A DNA stretch of 64,000 bases, taken from contig NZ_KE557273.1 of the NCBI RefSeq assembly GCF_000442255.1, positions 995,224-1,059,223 of the forward strand. Reading direction: 5' to 3'. This stretch comes from Salipiger mucosus DSM 16094 (lineage in GTDB: Bacteria; Pseudomonadota; Alphaproteobacteria; Rhodobacterales; Rhodobacteraceae). The notes under the pieces are model-generated. The model was not told the origin of the DNA. It did no database searches and worked only from the letters and a program-made list of their open reading frames with translations. Made by a program: the position numbers and the translations under genes. This document shows, one piece after another, positions 56,898-64,000 of the stretch; within the stretch, counting starts at the first letter, position 1, and each line of letters starts with the position of its first letter.

Positions 56898-57899
56898 GTG
56901 CGGCTCGCGACCTACAACGTCGAGTGGTTCGACTCGCTCTTCAACGACGCGGGCGAGCTGCTGGCCGACGGCGGCTGGTCCTCGCGTCACGACATCACCC
57001 GCCTGCAGCAGACCGAGGCGCTGGGCATCGTCTTCACCGCGCTCGAGGCCGACGCGGTGATGATCATCGAGGCGCCCGACACCAATTCGCGCCGCGCCAC
57101 CACCCGCGCGCTGCTGACCTTCGCCAAGGCCTTCGACCTGCGCACGAAGGAGGTCCTGACCGGCTTCACCAATGACACGCAGCAGGAGATCGCGCTGCTC
57201 TACGATCCGGCGGTGCTGACCTGCCGCCACGTGCCGGGCGGCTCGGAACGCGCGCCGCGCTTCGACCGCGAGTTCCGCATCGACCTCGACATCGACGCCA
57301 CCGAGGACCGCGTCGTCTTTTCCAAGCCCCCGCTCGAGGTCGAGGCGATCACCGCCTCGGGGCAGGTGCTCTACCTGATCGGCGCGCACCTGAAGTCCAA
57401 GGCCCCGCGCGGCGCCCGCGGCCGCGACCAGGTCATGCGGCTGGCCATTGCCAACCGCCGCAAGCAGCTCGCCCAGGCGATCTGGCTGCGCCGCCGGGTC
57501 GAGACCCTGCTCGACGCGGGCGAGAGCCTCATGGTGATGGGCGATCTCAACGACGGTCCCGGTCTCGACGAATACGAGGACCTCTTCGGCCGCAGCTCGG
57601 TCGAGATCGTGCTGGGCGACGGCGGCGTGCCGCTGCACGACCCGCACGCCCAGGCCGCGCTGCACGCCAAGTTCGGCCCGCAGCCAACCACGGCGCGCTT
57701 CTACCTGGCCGATCAGCAGCACTACATGCAGGCCATGCTCGACTACATCATGGTCTCGCCCGACCTGCGCGCGCGCGAGCCACGCTGGCGCATCTGGCAT
57801 CCCTTCGACGACCCGGCCTGCTGGCACACGCCCGAGCTGCACCGCGCGCTGCTGGATGCCTCGGACCACTTCCCGGTGACGATCGACATCGACCTGTGA
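56898..57899 (+). CDS. Endonuclease/exonuclease/phosphatase family protein
   Basis: A 333-residue EEP-fold hydrolase. It starts with GTG 6 bases after the J-domain stop. Conserved residues: RLATYNVEWFDSLF with the first metal-site asparagine, the middle glutamate region, GDLNDGPGLDEYEDLF, and the C-terminal SDHFPVTIDIDL with the catalytic histidine. Members act on nucleic acids, sphingolipids or phosphoesters; the target here is unknown. No signal peptide. Confidence 0.85.
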   Translation: MRLATYNVEWFDSLFNDAGELLADGGWSSRHDITRLQQTEALGIVFTALEADAVMIIEAPDTNSRRATTRALLTFAKAFDLRTKEVLTGFTNDTQQEIALLYDPAVLTCRHVPGGSERAPRFDREFRIDLDIDATEDRVVFSKPPLEVEAITASGQVLYLIGAHLKSKAPRGARGRDQVMRLAIANRRKQLAQAIWLRRRVETLLDAGESLMVMGDLNDGPGLDEYEDLFGRSSVEIVLGDGGVPLHDPHAQAALHAKFGPQPTTARFYLADQQHYMQAMLDYIMVSPDLRAREPRWRIWHPFDDPACWHTPELHRALLDASDHFPVTIDIDL

Positions 57900-57932
57900 G
57901 GTCTTGTCGCGGGGCCGGCGGCACCCGATATC

Positions 57933-58352
57933 ATGGGGATGAGACAGCCCATCGCCATCGCCCTTGCCGCCAGCCTGTTCGCCGCGCCGCTTCCGGCGCA
58001 GGACATGGCCCCCGGAGACGCCCCCGAAGAGACCGCCCCCGAGGAGGACGGCCGCAGCCTCATGAAGCGCGGCGCCGACCTGTTCTTCCGCGGCCTGAAG
58101 GACGAACTCGACCCCGCCCTGCGCGAGCTGCAGGACATGGCCCGCGAGATCGAACCGGCGCTTCGCAGCTTCTCCGAGGAGATGGGCCCGGCGCTGCGCG
58201 ACCTTATGGACGACGTGCAGGACTGGTCGAAATATCACCCGCCCGAGATGCTGCCCAACGGCGACATCATCCTCCGCCGGAAGGACCCGCTCGAGGAGCC
58301 CCTGCCCGGCGACGAGCACATGACGGACGAAGGCGAGGGGATCGACCTCTAG
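57933..58352 (+). CDS. Exported hypothetical protein
   Basis: A 139-residue protein with a signal peptide (PIAIALAASLFAAPLPAQ, cleavage near 22), an acidic linker and an amphipathic helical region (GLKDELDPALRELQDMAREIEPAL), ending acidic. Probably periplasmic. An ATG 6 bases downstream (57939) is an equally possible start. Function unknown. Confidence 0.7.
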   Translation: MGMRQPIAIALAASLFAAPLPAQDMAPGDAPEETAPEEDGRSLMKRGADLFFRGLKDELDPALRELQDMAREIEPALRSFSEEMGPALRDLMDDVQDWSKYHPPEMLPNGDIILRRKDPLEEPLPGDEHMTDEGEGIDL

Positions 58353-58358
58353 GGCAGG

Positions 58359-58377
58359 GGCCCCGGCCCACGGGGCC
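58359..58377. terminator. Hairpin between convergent genes
   Basis: GGCCCCG and CGGGGCC (7-base stem, GCCCA loop) in the 30-base space between the exported protein and ppx stops; probably terminates both ways. Confidence 0.45.
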
Positions 58378-58382
58378 GGACC

Positions 58383-59936
58383 TCACCCTTCGGTCTTCAC
58401 CTCGACGCCATCGGCGCTCATGGCGCGGGCGAGCGCGTTCAGCCGCGACTCGGCCACCTCGCCGTAGAGCGGCGAGGCCTCCTCGGTCAGGAACAGCGTC
58501 AGCTTACGCGCCGCGCTGTCCCACTCCAGCCGCGCGCCCTCGCGCGAGGTGTCGGACATCCACAGCATCGAGCCAAAGCGCATCGCCTTGCCCAGCACCT
58601 CGGCCTCGCGCTGCTGGTCCTCGTCGATGAGCGCGTAGAAATCGTCGAACCGGGTGCCGTCGCGCTTGTTCTTGTAACGGTGCAGCAGCGCCAGCCCGAG
58701 GAACACGCGCTCGCCATGCGTGAGCCCGCCAAGGTTGGCGCGCGTGGCGTTGTCGAAGCAGGTCTGCGCCCGGTAGTCGGGATGCGCGCGCCAGCTCACG
58801 TCGTGCAGCAGGCAGGCGGCCTTCACCAGCCGCAGCCGCGACGGATCCGCCCCGGGAAAGAGCGGCAGCACGAAACTGTAGAGCTTCTTGCCGAAGCCCG
58901 GGCGCCGCGCGTCCTTGGCCTCGGAAAAGCGCGAGGCCTCGATCAGCGGGTCGCGGTCGCGCAGCTGCTGCGGCATCTGTTCGTAGAGCAGCCCCTCGCG
59001 GATGCCGTAGGAGGAAATCGCGATCTCCGACGGCTCGAAGGCCGCCAGCAGCTCTTTCAGCACCTCGCCCGCGTAGGGCACGAGGCTCATCCGCGCCGAG
59101 GAGAGCGAACAGGCGCTGCGCAACTCGTCGGGGTCCGACTTCTCGATGAATTTCAGCGTGTCCAGCACGGCGGCCGCGTCCATGCGATACTCGTGCAGGA
59201 CATGCAGGGGGTAGGCGCGCCGCTCCATGTCGATGCGGGCGATGGCGCGCCACGAGCCGCCCACGAGGAACAGCCGCTTGCCGGTCGTCTGCAGCGTCTC
59301 GGCGAGGCCCTTCATGGTCTTGCGTATGTATTTCTCGCGCGCCTTCTTGCCGCCCTCGAGGTCCATGAACCGCCAGGGGCCCAGCTGCGAGGTCACGCGG
59401 CGGCCCACCTGTCCGGCCTTGACCTGCGCCAGCTCCATCGACGAGCCGCCGATGTCGCACACGAGCCCATCGGCGCCCGGCCAGCCCAGCAGCACACCCT
59501 GCGCCGAGAGCCGCGCCTCCTCCTCGCCGTCGATGACCCAGATCCGCAGGCCGGTCTCCTGCTCGATCTCCGAACGGAAGGCGGGGCCGTCCTCGGCCTC
59601 GCGCATGGCGGCGGTGGCGACGGCGGTGAGCGGCGGCAGCTCCATGCCGCGCGCCAGCGCCTGGAAGCGCTTCAGCGCGGCCATGGCGCGGGTCTTGCCC
59701 TCGGGGTTCAGGCGCCCCGTCTCGGGCATCCCGGCGCCGAGGCCGCACATGATCTTCTCGTTGTAGAAATACGCCGGGCTGCGGGCGGCGCCGTCGAAGA
59801 CGACCAGCCGCACCGAGTTCGATCCGATGTCCACGACACCCACGCGTGACAGGCGCCGCGCCTGCGGATCCTCGAAGATCGGGCGTCCGAAGAGCCCGCC
59901 GTCGCCCTGGGCGGAGTCGCTGGTTCCGTCCATCAT
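58383..59936 (-). CDS. ppx: Exopolyphosphatase / Ppx-GppA family phosphatase
   Basis: A 517-residue Ppx/GppA protein that removes terminal phosphates from polyphosphate and/or acts on (p)ppGpp. The N-terminal ASKHA motif VGVVDIGSNSVRLVVFDG (30-47) and the second phosphate loop VCDIGGSSMELAQVK are present; the C-terminal part resembles the HD-like extension of larger Ppx enzymes (CLLHDVSWRAHPDYR). It lies downstream of ppk on the same strand, but an unrelated flagellin gene separates the two. Confidence 0.9.
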   Translation of the reverse strand: MMDGTSDSAQGDGGLFGRPIFEDPQARRLSRVGVVDIGSNSVRLVVFDGAARSPAYFYNEKIMCGLGAGMPETGRLNPEGKTRAMAALKRFQALARGMELPPLTAVATAAMREAEDGPAFRSEIEQETGLRIWVIDGEEEARLSAQGVLLGWPGADGLVCDIGGSSMELAQVKAGQVGRRVTSQLGPWRFMDLEGGKKAREKYIRKTMKGLAETLQTTGKRLFLVGGSWRAIARIDMERRAYPLHVLHEYRMDAAAVLDTLKFIEKSDPDELRSACSLSSARMSLVPYAGEVLKELLAAFEPSEIAISSYGIREGLLYEQMPQQLRDRDPLIEASRFSEAKDARRPGFGKKLYSFVLPLFPGADPSRLRLVKAACLLHDVSWRAHPDYRAQTCFDNATRANLGGLTHGERVFLGLALLHRYKNKRDGTRFDDFYALIDEDQQREAEVLGKAMRFGSMLWMSDTSREGARLEWDSAARKLTLFLTEEASPLYGEVAESRLNALARAMSADGVEVKTEG

Positions 59937-60015
59937 TGGTCCCCGGCCTTGGTTGCGAGGTGCTTAGCACGGCCTTGGCGCGGGGGGGAAGGGGTCTTGA
60001 TTGGACCGCCGCGGC

Positions 60016-61314
60016 CTAGCGGAAGAGCCCCAGAAGCGCCCCGGGTGCGCTGTTGGCGATCGACAGCGCCTGCACGGCCAGCTGTTGCTGGACCTGCAGC
60101 GCCTGCAGGCGGGCCGAGGCCTCCTCGAGATCGGTGTCCACGAGCGTGCCGATTCCGGCCCGCAGCGAGTCGCTCAGCCCGCTCACGAAGTCCGCCTGCG
60201 TCTCCAGCCGCCGCTGGTCCGAGCCGAATTCGGCCGAGACCTCGATACCCACGCCGATCAGGCTCTCGATCTGGCCAAGCCCCAGCGCCGCGCCCTCGGC
60301 GGTCGTCACGTCGAGCTCGGCCAGCATCTCGAGGCCGCCGCCGATGGTGTTGCCCGCATCCGCGTCCAGCCGGTTCAGGCTCACCGCGATCCGGTCGCTG
60401 CCGTCGGTCACCTCCGAGCTCAGGCGCAGCCCGCCGCCGGTGGCCGTGATCGCCAGCACATCCGCATCGCGCCCGTTGCCAAGCGCATAGGCCTCCCACC
60501 GCCGCGCCAGCGCGCGGGCCACGTCGCCCGCGGTATCGCCGTCGCGCGCGACATAGCCCAGCGAGCCCGCCGCCATTTCGCCCTGCGTCTGCGCGGCGGC
60601 GGCGGTGGTCCGCCAGTCGGCCTGGTCGAAGCTCGACCCGTCCGCATCGGTGCCGAAGACCGAAAGCGAAAAGGCCGTGCCCGCCGTGATCGCTTCCCCG
60701 GCCAGGTCGATCGTGCCGGTCCGCGTGTCGTTCAGCGTCACGCTCGCGACCCCGGCGGCATAGGTGCCGCCCGTCGCCGCGATCTGCGAGGCCCCGGTGC
60801 CGAGGTCGCGCTTGCGGATCGTCACATGCGCGGGCTCGACGCCCGCGCTGCCCCGGTCCAGCCCGCCAAGGATCGCGACCGAGCCGGTCCCGGCGCCCGC
60901 CTCGCGGTTCTCGAGCAGGTTCAGCCCGTTGAACTGCGCCATGCCCACCACCGCGCCGATCTGGTCGCGCAGCGCGTCGACGTCGTTCTGGATCTTCGCG
61001 CGGTCGACGTTCTGCTCCTGCGCGGTGACGACCTTGCCCTTGATCTCGGTCAGCAGGTCCGTGACCGTCTCCGAGGCCCGCCGCGCCACCGAGAGCGTCG
61101 CATCCCCCAGCGCCAGCGACTCCGACACCCGCCGGAAGCCCGCCACGTCGGCCTCCATCGTCTTGGCGATGGCCCAGACGGCGGCGTTGTCGCCCGGGCG
61201 CGCGACCTTGCGGCCGGTGGCGATCTCGGCCTGCGTGGTCTCGATCTCGCCGCCGATGCTGCGCAGCGTCTGCAGGGCCGTCATGGCCCCCTCGTTGGTC
61301 AGGATGCTCGACAT
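60016..61314 (-). CDS. Flagellin, orphan gene between ppk and ppx
   Basis: A 432-residue flagellin. The conserved N-terminal D0/D1 part (SILTNEGAMTALQTLRSIGGEIETTQAEIATGRKV) and C-terminal part (ADFVSGLSDSLRAGIGTLVDTDLEEASARLQALQVQQQLAVQALSIANSAPGALLGLFR) are both complete, with a variable middle (about 170-330) exposed on the filament. There is no other flagellar gene in the window, so this is a dispersed filament gene. AAAGG precedes the ATG. It lies 79 bases upstream of ppx on the same strand. Confidence 0.9.
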   Translation of the reverse strand: MSSILTNEGAMTALQTLRSIGGEIETTQAEIATGRKVARPGDNAAVWAIAKTMEADVAGFRRVSESLALGDATLSVARRASETVTDLLTEIKGKVVTAQEQNVDRAKIQNDVDALRDQIGAVVGMAQFNGLNLLENREAGAGTGSVAILGGLDRGSAGVEPAHVTIRKRDLGTGASQIAATGGTYAAGVASVTLNDTRTGTIDLAGEAITAGTAFSLSVFGTDADGSSFDQADWRTTAAAAQTQGEMAAGSLGYVARDGDTAGDVARALARRWEAYALGNGRDADVLAITATGGGLRLSSEVTDGSDRIAVSLNRLDADAGNTIGGGLEMLAELDVTTAEGAALGLGQIESLIGVGIEVSAEFGSDQRRLETQADFVSGLSDSLRAGIGTLVDTDLEEASARLQALQVQQQLAVQALSIANSAPGALLGLFR

Positions 61315-61360
61315 GGATGTGTCGCCTTTCGGGTTGCGAAGGCGCGGTTCTGCGCGACGG

Positions 61361-61381
61361 ACGCCGCCCAAGCGGCGGCGT
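61361..61381 (-). promoter_or_regulatory. Hairpin in the flagellin leader
   Basis: ACGCCGCC pairs with GGCGGCGT (8-base stem, 5-base loop), centred about 57 bases before the flagellin start. It could terminate ppk transcripts or act in the flagellin 5' leader, where alphaproteobacteria are known to regulate flagellin mRNA through FlbT. No clear sigma-28 or sigma-54 promoter is recognisable in 61315-61535. Confidence 0.4.
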
Positions 61382-61535
61382 TTACGGCATTTTGACGTTA
61401 CGGGCCCATGGTGGCGCCCGTGCCGCCACGTGATGCGGCGCGGGCGTTAACCTGTCGTCAAACCCTTGCGCCAATCTTCAGGCCCCGTGGCATCCGCGGG
61501 GTCATTTTGCGGCAATTTCGTGGCGCCCTCCGGGA

Positions 61536-63716
61536 TCAGTCCGCGTGCGTCAGCTTCGGCACATCCGCCGCCCCGGCCGAGCCGCGCCCGGAGAGCGAGG
61601 GGTTTTCCATGAAGAAGCGGTGGCAGTTGAAGGCGAACTCGCCCTCCGGCACCGGGTGCCGCACGAACCGCCCCGAGGGCTCCATCACCCAGCTCTGCGC
61701 CGTGTCGGCAAGGTTCGCCGCCATGATCTGGCTCACGATCTGCGCCTTCACCGTCGGGTTCGAGATCTCGACCCCGGTCTCGATCCGCCGGTTCAGGTTG
61801 CGCCCCATCCAGTCGGCCGAGGACATGAAGACCCGCGCCTTGTCGTGCGGCAGCCCGTGGCCGTTGCCGAAACAGATGATCCGCGAATGCTCGAGGAAAC
61901 GGCCCACGATGGACTTCACCCGGATGTTGTCCGACAGCCCCTTGATCCCCGGCCGCAGCCCGCAGATGCCCCGGATCACGCAATCGATCTTCACCCCCGC
62001 CTGGCTCGCGGCGTAGAGCGCGTCGATCATGTCGGGCTCGATCAGCGAGTTCATCTTGAGCCAGATCTGCGCCGGGCGGCCCTTGCGCGCATGCTCGGCC
62101 TCGGCCGCGATCAGCTCAAGCATCTTGGGCTTGAGCGTGTGGGGCGAGATCACGAGGTTCTCCAGCCCCTCCGGCATGGCGTAGCCCGAGAGGTAGTTGA
62201 AGACCTTGGTCGCATCCCGCCCCAGCGCGGTATCGCAGGTGAAGAACGACAGGTCGGTATAGATCTTGGCCGTGATCGGGTGGTAGTTGCCCGTGCCGTA
62301 GTGGGTGTAGGTGACCAGCCTGTCGCCCTCGCGCCGCACCACGGTCGAGATCTTGGCGTGCGTCTTCCAGTCGAGAAAGCCGTAGACCACGTGCGCGCCC
62401 GAGCGTTCCAGCCGCCGCGACTGGCGGATGTTCGCGGCCTCGTCGAAGCGCGCCTTCAGCTCCACCAGCGCGGTGACCGACTTGCCCTCCTCGGCGGCCT
62501 CGCAGAGCGCCGCGACGATGGGCGAGTTCTTGGAGGTCCGGTAGAGCGTCTGCTTGATCGCCACCACGTCCGGGTCCAGCGCCGCCTGGTTGAGGAACCG
62601 CACCACCATGTCGAAGGTCTCGTAGGGGTGGTGCAGCAGCATGTCCTTCTGCGCGATGGCGGCGAACATGTCGCCCTCGTGGTCCTGCACCCGCTCCGGC
62701 ACGCGCGGCGTGAAGGTGGTCCAGAGCAGGTCGGGCCGGTCCTCCAGTACCAGTTCCTTGGTGTCGGCCATGCCGATCATCCCGTCGAGCTCGATCACCT
62801 CGTCCTCGGTGACGTGAAGCTCGCGCATGACGATCTCGCGCAGCGCCTTGGGCGCGCCCGCCGTCACCGTGAGGCGCACGACCTCGCCCCGGCGGCGGCG
62901 CTTCAGCGCCACCTCGAACTCGCGCACGAGGTCCTCGGCCTCTTCCTCGACCTCGAGATCGCTGTCGCGCAGCACGCGGAAGCCGAAGTGATCCTTCACC
63001 CGGTAGCCGGGGAACAGCTTCTCGATGTGCAGCAGCAGCACGTCCTCGAGGTAGATGAACCTGTGCGTGCCGTCCTCTGCGGGCAGCTTCATGAAGCGGT
63101 CGATCTGGTGCGGGATCGGCAGCAGCGCGTTGCGCGTGCGCCGGTCGCGCTTGCGCTCCAGCGTGATCGCGAGGCAGTAGCCCATGTTCGCGATGAACGG
63201 GAAAGGGTGCGCCGGGTCGATCGCCAGCGGCGAGAGCACCGGGAAGACCCGCGTCAGGAAGGCCTCCTCGAGGTAGCTCTTGTCGTCCCCGGTCAGCTCG
63301 TCCAGCGGCACGATGTCGATGCCCTGCGCGGCCATCAGGTCCTCGAGCTCGTGCAGCACCTTCTGCTGGTGCGCCATCAGCCGGCGCGCGTCGGCGTCGA
63401 TCTCGATCAGCTGCTGCGCGGGCGTCAGCCCGTCGGCGGCGGGCGTGGTGTTGCCCGCATGGGCCAGCTCGCGCAGGCCCGCGACGCGCACGGTGTAGAA
63501 CTCGTCGAGGTTGCCCGCCGAGATCGACAGGAAACGCACGCGCTCCAGCAGCGGCACGCGCGGGTTCTCGGCCTCTTCCAGCACGCGCCAGTTGAAGCCG
63601 AGCCAGCTCAGCTCGCGGTTGAAGAAGCGGCCCGGTCCCGTGACGTCCATGTCCTCGGGAGCCTGGGCCTCGGGCAGCGGGGCTGTGAGAAAGTCGGCGA
63701 GGGTCATGGAGGCCAT
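61536..63716 (-). CDS. ppk: Polyphosphate kinase 1
   Basis: A 726-residue PPK1 that reversibly makes polyphosphate from ATP. Conserved parts: the N-terminal [19 protein letters not shown], the [13 protein letters not shown] segment, and the active-site histidines in [15 protein letters not shown] and [19 protein letters not shown]. The start at 63716 is chosen over 63707 because CAAAGG lies about 8 bases upstream. With ppx it controls the cell's polyphosphate pool; the flagellin gene between them is unusual. Confidence 0.95.
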   Translation of the reverse strand: MASMTLADFLTAPLPEAQAPEDMDVTGPGRFFNRELSWLGFNWRVLEEAENPRVPLLERVRFLSISAGNLDEFYTVRVAGLRELAHAGNTTPAADGLTPAQQLIEIDADARRLMAHQQKVLHELEDLMAAQGIDIVPLDELTGDDKSYLEEAFLTRVFPVLSPLAIDPAHPFPFIANMGYCLAITLERKRDRRTRNALLPIPHQIDRFMKLPAEDGTHRFIYLEDVLLLHIEKLFPGYRVKDHFGFRVLRDSDLEVEEEAEDLVREFEVALKRRRRGEVVRLTVTAGAPKALREIVMRELHVTEDEVIELDGMIGMADTKELVLEDRPDLLWTTFTPRVPERVQDHEGDMFAAIAQKDMLLHHPYETFDMVVRFLNQAALDPDVVAIKQTLYRTSKNSPIVAALCEAAEEGKSVTALVELKARFDEAANIRQSRRLERSGAHVVYGFLDWKTHAKISTVVRREGDRLVTYTHYGTGNYHPITAKIYTDLSFFTCDTALGRDATKVFNYLSGYAMPEGLENLVISPHTLKPKMLELIAAEAEHARKGRPAQIWLKMNSLIEPDMIDALYAASQAGVKIDCVIRGICGLRPGIKGLSDNIRVKSIVGRFLEHSRIICFGNGHGLPHDKARVFMSSADWMGRNLNRRIETGVEISNPTVKAQIVSQIMAANLADTAQSWVMEPSGRFVRHPVPEGEFAFNCHRFFMENPSLSGRGSAGAADVPKLTHAD

Positions 63717-63791
63717 ATGCGCAACCTTTGCAACATCTTCGTGACGATCCTTGTCGCAGGTTTGCCCGGGCCGGCGCAAGCGTCGCGGCCG

Positions 63792-64000
63792 TCAGGCCGC
63801 CGGGCGCGCCCGCCCGGCCAACTCGGCCGCCAGCGACTTGGGATAGCGCACGAAGAGCACCGCGGGGCTGGCCAGTCCCTCGCGCGCCAGCGTCTCCTGC
63901 AGGGTGCCCAGCGTGCAGCTGGCGCGGCGCTCCTGCGGGGTGCTCGCGGCGCTGACGATCTCGGCGGGGCAGGCGGCCGGGGCGCCGGCGGCCAGCAGGT
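63792..64000 (-). CDS. C-terminal fragment of a tetrapyrrole methylase (SUMT/CobA-like), 5' end outside window
   Basis: The minus-strand frame entering from the right edge ends at TGA 63794-63792 and encodes about the last 69 residues. CPAEIVSAASTPQERRASCTLGTL followed by SPAVLFVRYPKSLAAELAGRARPAA matches the end of uroporphyrinogen-III C-methyltransferase-type proteins, which provide precorrin-2 for siroheme or cobalamin. Family call from a short fragment only. Confidence 0.55.
   Translation of the reverse strand, partial: LLAAGAPAACPAEIVSAASTPQERRASCTLGTLQETLAREGLASPAVLFVRYPKSLAAELAGRARPAA

Overview
The window is GC-rich, densely packed bacterial chromosome. Its gene content points to an alphaproteobacterium of the family Rhodobacteraceae (Roseobacter/Salipiger-like): a PccR-type regulator beside split pccB and pccA and methylmalonyl-CoA mutase, a DUF2937 protein, a DnaA-like HdaA next to an AI-2E/PerM-type membrane protein, a short prolyl-tRNA synthetase and an alphaproteobacterial-style flagellin. 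This assignment rests on gene families and gene order, not on an rRNA gene. I found no rRNA, tRNA, CRISPR array or complete insertion sequence.

Layout. (1) 1-13.9 kb is an accessory catabolic locus in three tightly coupled units. A plus-strand unit (about 1-5600) has an old-yellow-enzyme/FeS flavoprotein, a GMC oxidoreductase, two carboxymuconolactone-decarboxylase-fold proteins and a SnoaL-like protein. A minus-strand unit (8416-5617) has a GntR/HutC regulator and an aconitase-family dehydratase (LeuC/LeuD-like). A divergent plus unit (8587-13887) has an ATP-dependent hydantoinase/oxoprolinase pair, an isochorismatase-fold hydrolase without the usual cysteine, and a PEP-mutase/isocitrate-lyase-family C-C lyase. 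A perfect TGTATTTT inverted repeat lies in the divergent promoter. (2) 14-16.2 kb holds a GST, an ACR3 arsenite transporter and a small secreted protein. (3) 16.3-21.3 kb is a three-gene cassette: LCAT-type lipase, trypsin-NUC1 nuclease fusion and TPR-trypsin fusion. It looks like an undescribed conflict or defence system. (4) 21.3-29 kb has hdaA, perM, a low-GC DUF2971 islet, a methyltransferase, proS with an unusual duplicated leader element, DUF2937 and a GntP permease. (5) 29-36.4 kb has a TIR-domain gene with a homopolymer frameshift, ilvC, two tandem Lrp regulators, a class V aminotransferase, a UbiH-type monooxygenase, a HAD phosphatase and a GntR/FCD regulator. (6) 36.4-42 kb has a glycosyltransferase-like protein, gatCA, a lipoprotein, an AmiD-type amidase probably starting at CTG, a UPF0173 hydrolase and cytochrome c. 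(7) 42-55 kb is the propionate/methylmalonate region: pccR, MFS transporter, pccB, several tiny exported proteins, pccA and methylmalonyl-CoA mutase. (8) 55-64 kb is housekeeping: VOC, GNAT, DnaJ-like, EEP nuclease/phosphatase, then ppx and ppk with an orphan flagellin between them, and the 3' end of a SUMT-like gene.

How the genes work together. PccBA and the mutase turn propionyl-CoA into succinyl-CoA (the epimerase is not visible here). TTTGCAAA-type motifs stand before both pccR and pccB, as known for PccR of Rhodobacter. The first locus could open a cyclic imide or lactam, hydrate an unsaturated diacid and split it to pyruvate plus a short acid; if that acid were propionate it would feed the Pcc route. 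That link is an inference.
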